Assembly: GCA_013284265.1 (NCBI GenBank)
Contig: JABTBR010000047.1
Span: 1 to 58,657, forward strand
DNA: 58,657 bases
Source: Oxalobacteraceae bacterium
GTDB lineage: Bacteria; Pseudomonadota; Gammaproteobacteria; Burkholderiales; Burkholderiaceae_D
Reading direction: 5' to 3'
Part shown: positions 52,243-58,657 of the stretch, in pieces
Numbering within the stretch: the stretch's first letter is position 1
Layout of the letters: the number at the start of each line of letters is the position of its first letter
Made by a program: the position numbers and the translations under genes
The notes under the pieces: generated by a model
Told to the model about the DNA's origin: nothing
Database searches by the model: none
The model's input: only the letters and a program-made list of their open reading frames with translations

Positions 52243-53715
52243 TCAGGCGAGGTTTTGTGTCATTTTTTTCACGACTTCATAGCGCGCCAGCGTGCGCTTG
52301 CGCGCCGCGTCGTGCTGGACGATCGCTTGCGGATAATCGCGGCCCAGCACGATGCCCTTCTGTTCCAGCAGCATGCGCGGCGCCAGCCAGGGCGCGTGGA
52401 TGTCCTTGTCGTCCAGCTCCTTCAGTTGCGGCAGGTAGCGCCGGATGAAGCGGCCCGCGCCATCGAATTTTTCCGACTGGGTGATGGGGTTGAAGATGCG
52501 GAAGTAGGGCTGGGCGTCGCAGCCCGAGGACGCGGCCCACTGCCAGCCGCCGTTGTTGGAGGCCAGGTCGAAGTCGTTCAGGTGCAGCGCGAAATAGGCT
52601 TCACCGCGGCGCCAGTCTATGCCCAGGTCCTTGATCAGGAAGCAGGCCGTGACCATGCGCAGGCGGTTGTGCATATAGCCGCTCTGGTTCAGCTGCAGCA
52701 TGGCCGCGTCCACCAGCGGATAGCCGGTTTGGCCCGCGCACCAGGCCGCGAAGGCCGCATCGGCCTCGGGGCCGGTTTCCCATGCGATGGCGTCGTAGGC
52801 GGGCTTGAACGCGGCGCCCACCACCCGGGGATGGTGGAACAGGATCATGGCGTAGAACTCGCGCCAGATCAGTTCATTGAGCCAGACCCGGGCGCCTTCG
52901 CCGCCGCCGCCGCGCGCCATCAGGTCGAGTATCGTGCGCACCAGATAGCGCAGCGACAGCGTGCCGAAGCGCAGGTGCATCGACAGATAGGACGGCCCCT
53001 TGATGGCGGGGAAGTCGCGCGCCACGCCGTAATGGTCCACGCGCGGCAGGAAGTCTTCGAACAGGGCGGCCGCGCCCGCCATGCCGGCCGGGACCGGCAA
53101 GGGCTGGGCGGCGGCCGCGCCAAAGCCGATCTGCTCCAGCGTGGGCAGTTGCTCGGGGCCGGGAACCAGGCGGGCCGCGTGGCTGTCTATATTGTAGGGA
53201 ATCAGCACCGAGGGATCGGCGTGCAGTTTTTTTAGCCAGGCATTCTTGTACGGGGTGTAGACCGAGAACACGCCGCCGGTCTGGGACAGCACTTCGTCGC
53301 GCTCGAAAATCACCTGGTCTTTAAAGGTATGCAGGCTGCGGCCGGCCCCCGCCAGCGCGGCGGCCACGGCGGCGTCGCGCGCGATGGCCTGGGGTTCGTA
53401 GTCATGGTTGGCAAACACGGCGTCCACGCCCAGTTCGGCCGCCAGCGCCGGGATTTCCGTTTCCGCAATGGCAAGACGGACGATCAGGTGGCCGCCCAGT
53501 TGTTGCAATTCCGCCGATAATGCGGCCAGGCTGGCGTGGATAAATGCCACACGGCGGTCGGACTCGGGCAGGCCGGCCAGGATCGCCGTATCGTAAATGA
53601 ACACGCAGTAGACGCTGCGGCTGCTGCGCAGCGCATGGTAGAGGGCGGCGTGATCGAAGGCGCGCAGGTCGCGGCGGAACCAGATCAGCGAGGAATCAAT
53701 TGTCATTTTATTCAT
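52243..53715 (-). CDS. phrB: Deoxyribodipyrimidine photolyase
   Basis: Light-dependent repair of cyclobutane dimers; two-domain class I photolyase of about 490 residues. N-terminal antenna-binding domain starts LIWFRRDLRAFDHAALYHAL; C-terminal FAD domain includes VWLNELIWREFYAMILFHHP, GYPLVDAAMLQLNQSGYMHN and NGGWQWAASSGCDAQPYFRI, with the Trp and FAD contacts of the family. The start is Met at 53715 (or 53706, three codons on); the frame is open to 53904 without family similarity. No ribosome site is obvious. Divergent from yqgE. Confidence 0.94.
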   Translation of the reverse strand: MNKMTIDSSLIWFRRDLRAFDHAALYHALRSSRSVYCVFIYDTAILAGLPESDRRVAFIHASLAALSAELQQLGGHLIVRLAIAETEIPALAAELGVDAVFANHDYEPQAIARDAAVAAALAGAGRSLHTFKDQVIFERDEVLSQTGGVFSVYTPYKNAWLKKLHADPSVLIPYNIDSHAARLVPGPEQLPTLEQIGFGAAAAQPLPVPAGMAGAAALFEDFLPRVDHYGVARDFPAIKGPSYLSMHLRFGTLSLRYLVRTILDLMARGGGGEGARVWLNELIWREFYAMILFHHPRVVGAAFKPAYDAIAWETGPEADAAFAAWCAGQTGYPLVDAAMLQLNQSGYMHNRLRMVTACFLIKDLGIDWRRGEAYFALHLNDFDLASNNGGWQWAASSGCDAQPYFRIFNPITQSEKFDGAGRFIRRYLPQLKELDDKDIHAPWLAPRMLLEQKGIVLGRDYPQAIVQHDAARKRTLARYEVVKKMTQNLA

Positions 53716-53957
53716 TTTTACAGGGATGAGGGCGGGGCGCGCGCGCCGGTTTTTCCGCACTGTTCTTGACGCGGACGACGCGTGGCAGGGGGCGAACGGT
53801 GGCCGCGGGCGCATTTCAGTGTAAACTGTCGAAAAAGTCACAGCGCTCGCCTGTGCCGATGCGCCGTCGAATACTACAGTAAAAAAAACGGGGTAAAAGC
53901 ACAAGGCCGCGTCACCTGAACGAATGAACCGCTAGCAGCCCGGAGAGAACAACGCGT
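53716..53957. promoter_or_regulatory. Divergent region between phrB and yqgE
   Basis: 242 bp without a gene. On the plus strand an A-run and TACAGT near 53874 may be part of the yqgE-pyr operon promoter but no good -35 is seen. GGAGAG at 53942-53947 is the yqgE ribosome site. Nothing further supported. Confidence 0.4.
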
Positions 53958-54614
53958 ATGAAGAAAAGCAAAATCGGCAGTCCTCTACCTGTGCCCGGCC
54001 TGATGCAGGAGCCCAGCGACCCGCTGGCACCCATCGCCCCGCCCACTGCGGACTTGAATCTGGCCAATCATTTTTTGATTGCAATGCCATCTATGCAAGA
54101 CCCGGTGTTTGGAGGCACCGTGGTCTATGTATGCGAACACAATGAAAACGGCGTGCTTGGCGTGGTCATCAACAAGCCCACCGACATGACGATGCAGGTG
54201 CTGTTCGAGCGCATCGACCTGAAACTGCAGGCCGGCCTGGACATGCCCATCGTCGATGAACCGATCATGTTCGGCGGCCCGGTGCAGGACGACCGCGGCT
54301 TCGTGCTGCACACGCCCGGCGCGCGCTATTCGTCCTCGCTGACGGTGACCGACGAGGTGGCCTTCACCACCTCGATCGATGTGCTCGAAGCGGTGGCGGC
54401 CGGCGACGGTCCGCAGCGCCTGCTGGTATCGATCGGCTACTCGGGCTGGAGCCCGGGCCAGCTGGAAGACGAAATCAGCCGCAATGGCTGGCTGACCGTG
54501 GGTGCCGATCCGCGCATCCTGTTCGACCTGCCGATCGAGGACCGCTATGTGGCGGCCATGAAGCTGCTCGGCATCGATCCGCTGATGCTGACTTCCGAGG
54601 CTGGCCATGCTTGA
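53958..54614 (+). CDS. yqgE: YqgE/AlgH family protein
   Basis: Conserved cytoplasmic protein of about 218 residues (UPF0301). Motifs: NHFLIAMPSMQDPVFGGTVV, YVCEHNENGVLGVVINKPT, GGPVQDDRGFVLHTP and GYSGWSPGQLEDEISRNGWL. An N-terminal extension of ~35 residues rich in Pro precedes the domain. Role unclear; named AlgH after an alginate regulator in Pseudomonas. Almost always next to ruvX and the pyr genes in proteobacteria, as here. Confidence 0.93.
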   Translation: MKKSKIGSPLPVPGLMQEPSDPLAPIAPPTADLNLANHFLIAMPSMQDPVFGGTVVYVCEHNENGVLGVVINKPTDMTMQVLFERIDLKLQAGLDMPIVDEPIMFGGPVQDDRGFVLHTPGARYSSSLTVTDEVAFTTSIDVLEAVAAGDGPQRLLVSIGYSGWSPGQLEDEISRNGWLTVGADPRILFDLPIEDRYVAAMKLLGIDPLMLTSEAGHA

Positions 54615-54641
54615 TATGCTGGACGGCGCCGGAGTGCGCCG

Positions 54642-55028
54642 GTGAGCCCGGAAACCATCCTGGGCTTCGATTTCGGCGTCAAGCGCATCGGTGTCGCCAT
54701 CGGCAACACGATGATATGCGAAGCGTCGCCGCTCAAGCTGATCAGCGCCATCGACAACGCGGCCCGTTTCGCCGCGATCGCTGCGCTGGTGGCCGAGTGG
54801 ACCCCGGCCCGCCTGGTGGTGGGCCTGCCCCTGCATCCGGACGGGGCCGAACACGAGATGACGGCGCGCTGCCGCCGCTTTGCCAACCAGTTGCACGGGC
54901 GCTTCAGTCTGCCGGTGGAACTGGTGGATGAACGCTATTCCTCGGCCGTGATCACGGCCAGGCGGGGCGAGCTGATCGACGACCGCGCCGCCGCCATCAT
55001 CCTGCAACAATACTTTGATACCCACTGA
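54642..55028 (+). CDS. ruvX: RuvX/YqgF Holliday-junction resolvase-like nuclease
   Basis: About 128 residues, RNase H-like fold: ILGFDFGVKRIGVAIGN (first catalytic Asp), LVVGLPLHPDGAEHEMT (Glu-containing helix), VELVDERYSSA (second acid) and DDRAAAIILQQYFD (last Asp). Essential in E. coli, where it acts in 16S pre-rRNA 5' processing. The GTG start at 54642 gives the conserved N-terminus; no better ATG. 27 bp after yqgE; pyrR starts four bases after its stop. Confidence 0.94.
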   Translation: MSPETILGFDFGVKRIGVAIGNTMICEASPLKLISAIDNAARFAAIAALVAEWTPARLVVGLPLHPDGAEHEMTARCRRFANQLHGRFSLPVELVDERYSSAVITARRGELIDDRAAAIILQQYFDTH

Positions 55029-55032
55029 GATC

Positions 55033-55557
55033 ATGCCTAAAACGAGCAAACCCTCCACGCTGGACGCCGAGGCGCTGTACGCGGCCTTGCTGGACCAGGT
55101 GAAAACCGGCCTGGCCGGTGCGCCCGACGTCGCCATCGTCGGCATCCACTCGGGCGGCGCCTGGCTGGCCGAACGGCTGGCGGCCGACCTGGGCCTGAAC
55201 GATCGCTTCGGGGTGATCGACGTGTCCTTCTACCGCGACGACTTCGCCAAGAAGGGCTTGCACGCCGACATCAAGCCGACCCAGATCAATTTCGACGTCG
55301 CCGCCGCCACCCTGCTGCTGGTGGACGACGTGCTGTACACCGGGCGCACCACGCGCGCGGCCATCAACGAGCTGTTCGATTACGGTCGTCCGGCCAAGAT
55401 CATGCTGGCCGCCCTGGTCGACCGCGGCGACCGCCAGTTGCCGATCGCGGCCGACTTCGTGGCCGCCAAGGTCACGCTGGAGGCCGGCCAGGCGCTGGTG
55501 CTGCAACGCTCGGAAGAAGGACAATTTACGCTAACCATAGACGAAGACCATGCTTAA
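55033..55557 (+). CDS. pyrR: PyrR bifunctional regulator/uracil phosphoribosyltransferase
   Basis: About 174 residues, PRTase fold. PRPP loop LLLVDDVLYTGRTTRAAINE near 100-118, GIHSGGAWLAERLA, and DVSFYRDDF hood region. In Firmicutes PyrR binds pyr mRNA; in proteobacteria its regulatory role is less clear, and uracil salvage may be the main function. Overlaps pyrB by eight bases. No attenuator hairpin upstream of pyrB could exist because the genes overlap. Confidence 0.93.
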   Translation: MPKTSKPSTLDAEALYAALLDQVKTGLAGAPDVAIVGIHSGGAWLAERLAADLGLNDRFGVIDVSFYRDDFAKKGLHADIKPTQINFDVAAATLLLVDDVLYTGRTTRAAINELFDYGRPAKIMLAALVDRGDRQLPIAADFVAAKVTLEAGQALVLQRSEEGQFTLTIDEDHA

Positions 55558-56515
55558 TCCGCAACTGAATAAAAACGGCGAGCTCCAGCACCTGCTGTCG
55601 ATCGAGGGCTTGCCCAAATCGATCGTCAACCATATCCTGGACACCGCTTCCTCCTTCGTCGGCGTCTCCGACCGCGACGTCAAGAAGGTCCCGCTGATGC
55701 GCGGCAAATCGGTGTTCAATCTGTTCTTCGAGAACTCCACCCGTACCCGCACCACGTTCGAGATCGCCTCCAAGCGCCTGTCGGCCGACGTGATCAACCT
55801 GAACATCCAGGCTTCCTCGGCCAGCAAGGGCGAGTCCCTGCTCGACACCATCGACAATCTGTCGGCCATGCACGCCGATATGTTCGTGGTGCGCCACGCG
55901 CAGTCGGGCGCGCCCTATCTGATCGCCAAGCACCTGATCGACACCAGGCAGTCGCACGTCCACGTGGTCAATGCCGGCGATGGCCGCCATGCCCACCCGA
56001 CCCAGGGCTTGCTGGACATGTACACGATCCGCCACTACAAGAAGGACTTCAGCAATCTGACCGTGGCCATCGTCGGCGACATCCTGCACAGCCGCGTGGC
56101 GCGTTCGGATATCCACGCGCTGACCACGCTGGGCGTGCCGGAAGTGCGCGCCATCGGCCCGCACACCCTGCTGCCGGGCGGCCTGGAACAGATGGGCGTG
56201 CGCACCTTCACCAATATGGACGAGGGTTTGAAGGGCGTGGACGTGATCATCATGCTGCGCCTGCAGAACGAGCGCATGAGCGGCGCGCTGCTGCCCTCGG
56301 CCCAGGAATATTTCAAGAGCTACGGCCTGACGCCGGAACGGCTGGCGCTGGCCAAGCCGGACGCGATCGTCATGCACCCGGGCCCGATGAACCGCGGCGT
56401 GGAGATCGACTCCGCCGTGGCGGACGGTCCGCAGGCGGTGATACTGCCGCAGGTAACTTTCGGCATCGCGGTACGGATGGCGGTGATGAGCATTTTGGCG
56501 GGAACCCAAGGATGA
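55550..56515 (+). CDS. pyrB: Aspartate carbamoyltransferase catalytic subunit
   Basis: About 321 residues; condenses carbamoyl phosphate and aspartate. Carbamoyl-phosphate motif NLFFENSTRTRTTFEIA with STRTRT, HAQSGAPYLI, GDGRHAHPTQGLLDMYTI, and HPGPMNRGVEID near the C-terminus. No pyrI regulatory-subunit gene follows; instead a PyrC-like gene overlaps by four bases, the arrangement of class A ATCases that assemble with a dihydroorotase-like partner. Confidence 0.96.
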   Translation: MLNPQLNKNGELQHLLSIEGLPKSIVNHILDTASSFVGVSDRDVKKVPLMRGKSVFNLFFENSTRTRTTFEIASKRLSADVINLNIQASSASKGESLLDTIDNLSAMHADMFVVRHAQSGAPYLIAKHLIDTRQSHVHVVNAGDGRHAHPTQGLLDMYTIRHYKKDFSNLTVAIVGDILHSRVARSDIHALTTLGVPEVRAIGPHTLLPGGLEQMGVRTFTNMDEGLKGVDVIIMLRLQNERMSGALLPSAQEYFKSYGLTPERLALAKPDAIVMHPGPMNRGVEIDSAVADGPQAVILPQVTFGIAVRMAVMSILAGTQG

Positions 56516-57825
56516 ATGTACATATCAAGAACGGCCACCTGATCGATCCGGCCAACGGCATCGACGGCCTGAACGACCTTTTTATCGCCGACGGCAAAGT
56601 GCTGGCCGTGGGCAGCGCCCCGGCCGGCTTCGTGGCCGCGCGCACCATCGACGCCAGCGGCCTGGTGGTCGCTCCCGGCTTCGTCGACCTGTCGGCGCGC
56701 CTGCGCGAGCCGGGCTATGAATACAAGGCTACGCTGGAGTCCGAGCTGCAGGCGGCCATGCAGGGCGGCGTGACCAGCCTGGTGTGCCCGCCCGACACCG
56801 ATCCGGTGCTGGACGAACCGGGCCTGGTGGAGATGCTCAAGCACCGCGCCAAGACCCTGAACCAGGCCCACGTGCACCCGCTGGGCGCATTGACGGTCGG
56901 CCTGAAAGGCCAGGCGCTGACCGAGATGGCCGAGCTGACCGAGGCCGGCTGCATCGGCTTCGCCCAGGCCGAAGAGCCGATCGAAGACACCACCGTGCTG
57001 CTGCGCGCGCTGCAATACGCCAAGACCTTCGAGTACACGGTCTGGCTGCGTCCGCAGGATGCGCACATCGGCCGCGGCGGCATCGCCCACAGCGGCCCGC
57101 TGGCTTCGCGCCTGGGCCTGTCCGGCGTGCCGGTGATGTCCGAGACCATCGCGCTGCACACGATTTTTGAACTGGTACGCGCCACCGGCGCACGCGTGCA
57201 CCTGTGCCGCATGTCCTCGGCCGCCGGCCTGGAACTGGTGCGCGCGGCCAAGCGCGAAGGCTTGCCCGTCACCTGCGACGTCGGCGCCCACCACATCCAC
57301 ATGACCGACGCCGACATCGGCTTCTTCGATTCGAACGCGCGCGTCACGCCGCCATTCCGCAGCCAGCGCGACCGCGATGCGATCCGCGCCGGCCTGCTCG
57401 ATGGCACGGTCGACGCGCTGTGCTCGGACCACACTCCGGTCGACGACGACGAAAAGCTGCTGCCGTTTGGCGAAGCCTCGCCCGGCGCCACCGGTCTGGA
57501 ACTGCTGCTGTCGCTGGCCATCAAATGGGCCGACGATTATGTGGCGACGCAGCCGGAATCCCAGTTCACTCCCGGCGCCCGTCCGCTGGCGCGCGCGATC
57601 GCCAAGATCACCGCCGACGCGGCGCGCGTGGCTGGCCTGGCCAGCGGCACGCTGTCGGTCGGCAGCGTGGCCGATGTCTGCGTGTTCGATCCGGCCGCCA
57701 GCTGGGTCGTCACGCCGGCGGCGCTGGCCAGCCAGGGCAAGCACACGCCTTTCGTCGGCTATGAGCTGAGCGGCCAGGTGCGGGCCACTCTGGTGGCCGG
57801 TCACGTCGCCTTCGAACGCGGCTGA
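56512..57825 (+). CDS. pyrC: Pseudo-dihydroorotase partner of PyrB (PyrC')
   Basis: About 437 residues, amidohydrolase barrel. It keeps the fold (VVAPGFVDL, GGVTSLVCPPDTDPVLDEP, DALCSDHTPVDDDEK with the late Asp) but the metal-binding HxH after GFVDL is replaced by Ser61-Ala62-Arg63, and the HCED-type His region reads LRPQDAH. Loss of these ligands predicts no dihydroorotase activity. In Pseudomonas such inactive PyrC' subunits are required to assemble the PyrB dodecamer. An active pyrC is expected elsewhere. ATG overlaps the pyrB stop (ATGA). Confidence 0.88.
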   Translation: MNVHIKNGHLIDPANGIDGLNDLFIADGKVLAVGSAPAGFVAARTIDASGLVVAPGFVDLSARLREPGYEYKATLESELQAAMQGGVTSLVCPPDTDPVLDEPGLVEMLKHRAKTLNQAHVHPLGALTVGLKGQALTEMAELTEAGCIGFAQAEEPIEDTTVLLRALQYAKTFEYTVWLRPQDAHIGRGGIAHSGPLASRLGLSGVPVMSETIALHTIFELVRATGARVHLCRMSSAAGLELVRAAKREGLPVTCDVGAHHIHMTDADIGFFDSNARVTPPFRSQRDRDAIRAGLLDGTVDALCSDHTPVDDDEKLLPFGEASPGATGLELLLSLAIKWADDYVATQPESQFTPGARPLARAIAKITADAARVAGLASGTLSVGSVADVCVFDPAASWVVTPAALASQGKHTPFVGYELSGQVRATLVAGHVAFERG

Positions 57826-57835
57826 GTGGTGTGAC

Positions 57836-58585
57836 TTGAAACTACTGTTTATATTCCGCCTGGTGCGGGTGCTGGCGCACGTGATCATCGGCATGGCCAC
57901 CTGCGCCGTGGTGTTTCCCTGGATAGGCGTCGAACGCCGCAACGGCCATATCCGGCGCTGGTCCGGCCAGCTGATGGGCATGTGCAATGTGACGGTGGAC
58001 AAGCAGGGCGGCGCGGCCGTGCTGGCGCACGCGATGGTGGTGGCCAACCATGTGTCCTGGCTGGACATCTTCGTCATCAATTCCCTGCATCCCTGCCGCT
58101 TCGTGGCCAAGGCCGAGATCCGCGCCTGGCCGATGCTGGGCTGGCTGGCCGAGAAGGCCGGCACCGTGTTCATCGCGCGCGGCAACCGGCGCGACTTGCG
58201 GCATATCTTCAAGGGCCTGGTGCACAGCCTGGAAGCGGGCGAACGGGTGGCCTTCTTCCCGGAGGGGACCACGGCGGTGCAGGGCACCTTGCTGCCCTTC
58301 CACGCGAATCTGTTCGAGGCGGCGATCGATGCCAAGGTGCCGGTGCAGCCGTTCGCGCTGTCGTATGTGGATGCGCAGGGACGCTCGCATCCTTCGGTCG
58401 ATTTTGTCGGCGATATGACCTTTGCCGAGAGCATGCTGGCGATTCTGGGCGGCAGCCGCGTGCACGCGCGGCTGGTGTGCCTGCCGGCGATCGATACCAT
58501 CGATGCGCACCGGCGCGATGTGTGCGAGAGCGCGCATGCGGCGGTGGGCGAGGCGCTGGGTGTGGTGGCGACCGCTGCGCATTAG
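57836..58585 (+). CDS. plsC: 1-acyl-sn-glycerol-3-phosphate acyltransferase
   Basis: About 249 residues, membrane-associated. Hydrophobic N-terminus (LLFIFRLVRVLAHVIIG), catalytic motif NHVSWLDIFV (HxxxxD equivalent), RFVAKAEIR, and the substrate motif FFPEGTTAVQG. Makes phosphatidic acid from lysophosphatidate. The start appears to be TTG at 57836, 10 bp after the pyrC' stop; no in-frame ATG or GTG fits the family N-terminus. Last gene of the yqgE operon in the window; 58586-58657 shows nothing recognisable. Confidence 0.9.
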   Translation: MKLLFIFRLVRVLAHVIIGMATCAVVFPWIGVERRNGHIRRWSGQLMGMCNVTVDKQGGAAVLAHAMVVANHVSWLDIFVINSLHPCRFVAKAEIRAWPMLGWLAEKAGTVFIARGNRRDLRHIFKGLVHSLEAGERVAFFPEGTTAVQGTLLPFHANLFEAAIDAKVPVQPFALSYVDAQGRSHPSVDFVGDMTFAESMLAILGGSRVHARLVCLPAIDTIDAHRRDVCESAHAAVGEALGVVATAAH

Positions 58586-58657
58586 GCGTTCGCGGGCCGG
58601 CGGTGTGCGGTTTAGCAGCGCGAGTTGGCCAGCGGCTTGTTGTTTAAAAGCGCGGGC

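Overview
The window is a GC-rich chromosomal segment from a betaproteobacterium, most likely Burkholderiales and probably Oxalobacteraceae (Massilia/Duganella/Janthinobacterium-like). I judge this from gene order (pilS-pilR-ampD-nrdA-nrdB, a lysine/alanine/proline histone H1-like gene, rubredoxin-pilGHIJ-chpA, yqgE-ruvX-pyrR-pyrB-pyrC'), from codon bias and from protein motifs. No database search was possible, so genus is inference. I saw no rRNA, tRNA, CRISPR array, prophage or transposase gene.

Layout. 0-4 kb: the end of a PP0621-like protein, the PilS/PilR two-component system of type IV pili, and AmpD. 4-8.5 kb: class Ia ribonucleotide reductase nrdA/nrdB behind a sigma70-type promoter whose -10 lies inside the first of two tandem NrdR boxes. 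8.5-9.7 kb: a 1.2-kb gene-poor stretch with terminators, a dispersed palindromic repeat, a CGCG-rich block, two candidate promoters, a candidate small RNA and a row of hairpins leading into a histone H1-like gene. 10.7-11.3 kb: YggT. 11.5-18.9 kb, minus strand: a nucleotidyltransferase-like unknown protein, a tiny Met/His-rich ORF, a TlpA-like thioredoxin, aroQ, accB, accC, prmA, a zinc-ribbon/DUF3426 protein and a PfkB-type kinase. 18.9-27.9 kb, plus strand: mpl, yqiA, ubiC, an RNB nuclease, a TonB-like protein, aroE, mtgA, a prepilin-like DUF4124 protein and corA. 28.1-31.2 kb: an ABC importer with a double permease and an ATPase carrying an AAA-associated tail, without a binding protein. 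31.2-33.7 kb: three accessory genes of visibly different base composition (DUF4272, GNAT, alpha/beta hydrolase). 34-36.7 kb: a lipoprotein, hemL and a divergent ThiD-like protein. 36.8-47.1 kb: rubredoxin and the Pil-Chp chemosensory operon pilG-pilH-pilI-pilJ-chpA. 47.5-52.1 kb: two unrecognised proteins convergent with a very large MalT/SARP-like ATPase regulator. 52.2-58.6 kb: photolyase, then the tightly packed operon yqgE-ruvX-pyrR-pyrB-pyrC'-plsC.

How the parts relate. PilS/PilR and Pil-Chp both control type IV pili and together with the prepilin-like DUF4124 protein give the window a pilus theme. The biosynthetic genes are housekeeping. The PyrC homologue next to PyrB has lost its HxH metal motif and probably is the structural pseudo-dihydroorotase of the PyrB holoenzyme.

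Strongest non-gene signal: a family of about 70-105-bp nested palindromes, six full copies plus fragments, placed right behind stop codons or between transcription units. Several end in T-runs, so they look like mobile or amplified terminator-type repeats. The least explained coding unit is the 47.5-52.1 kb locus.
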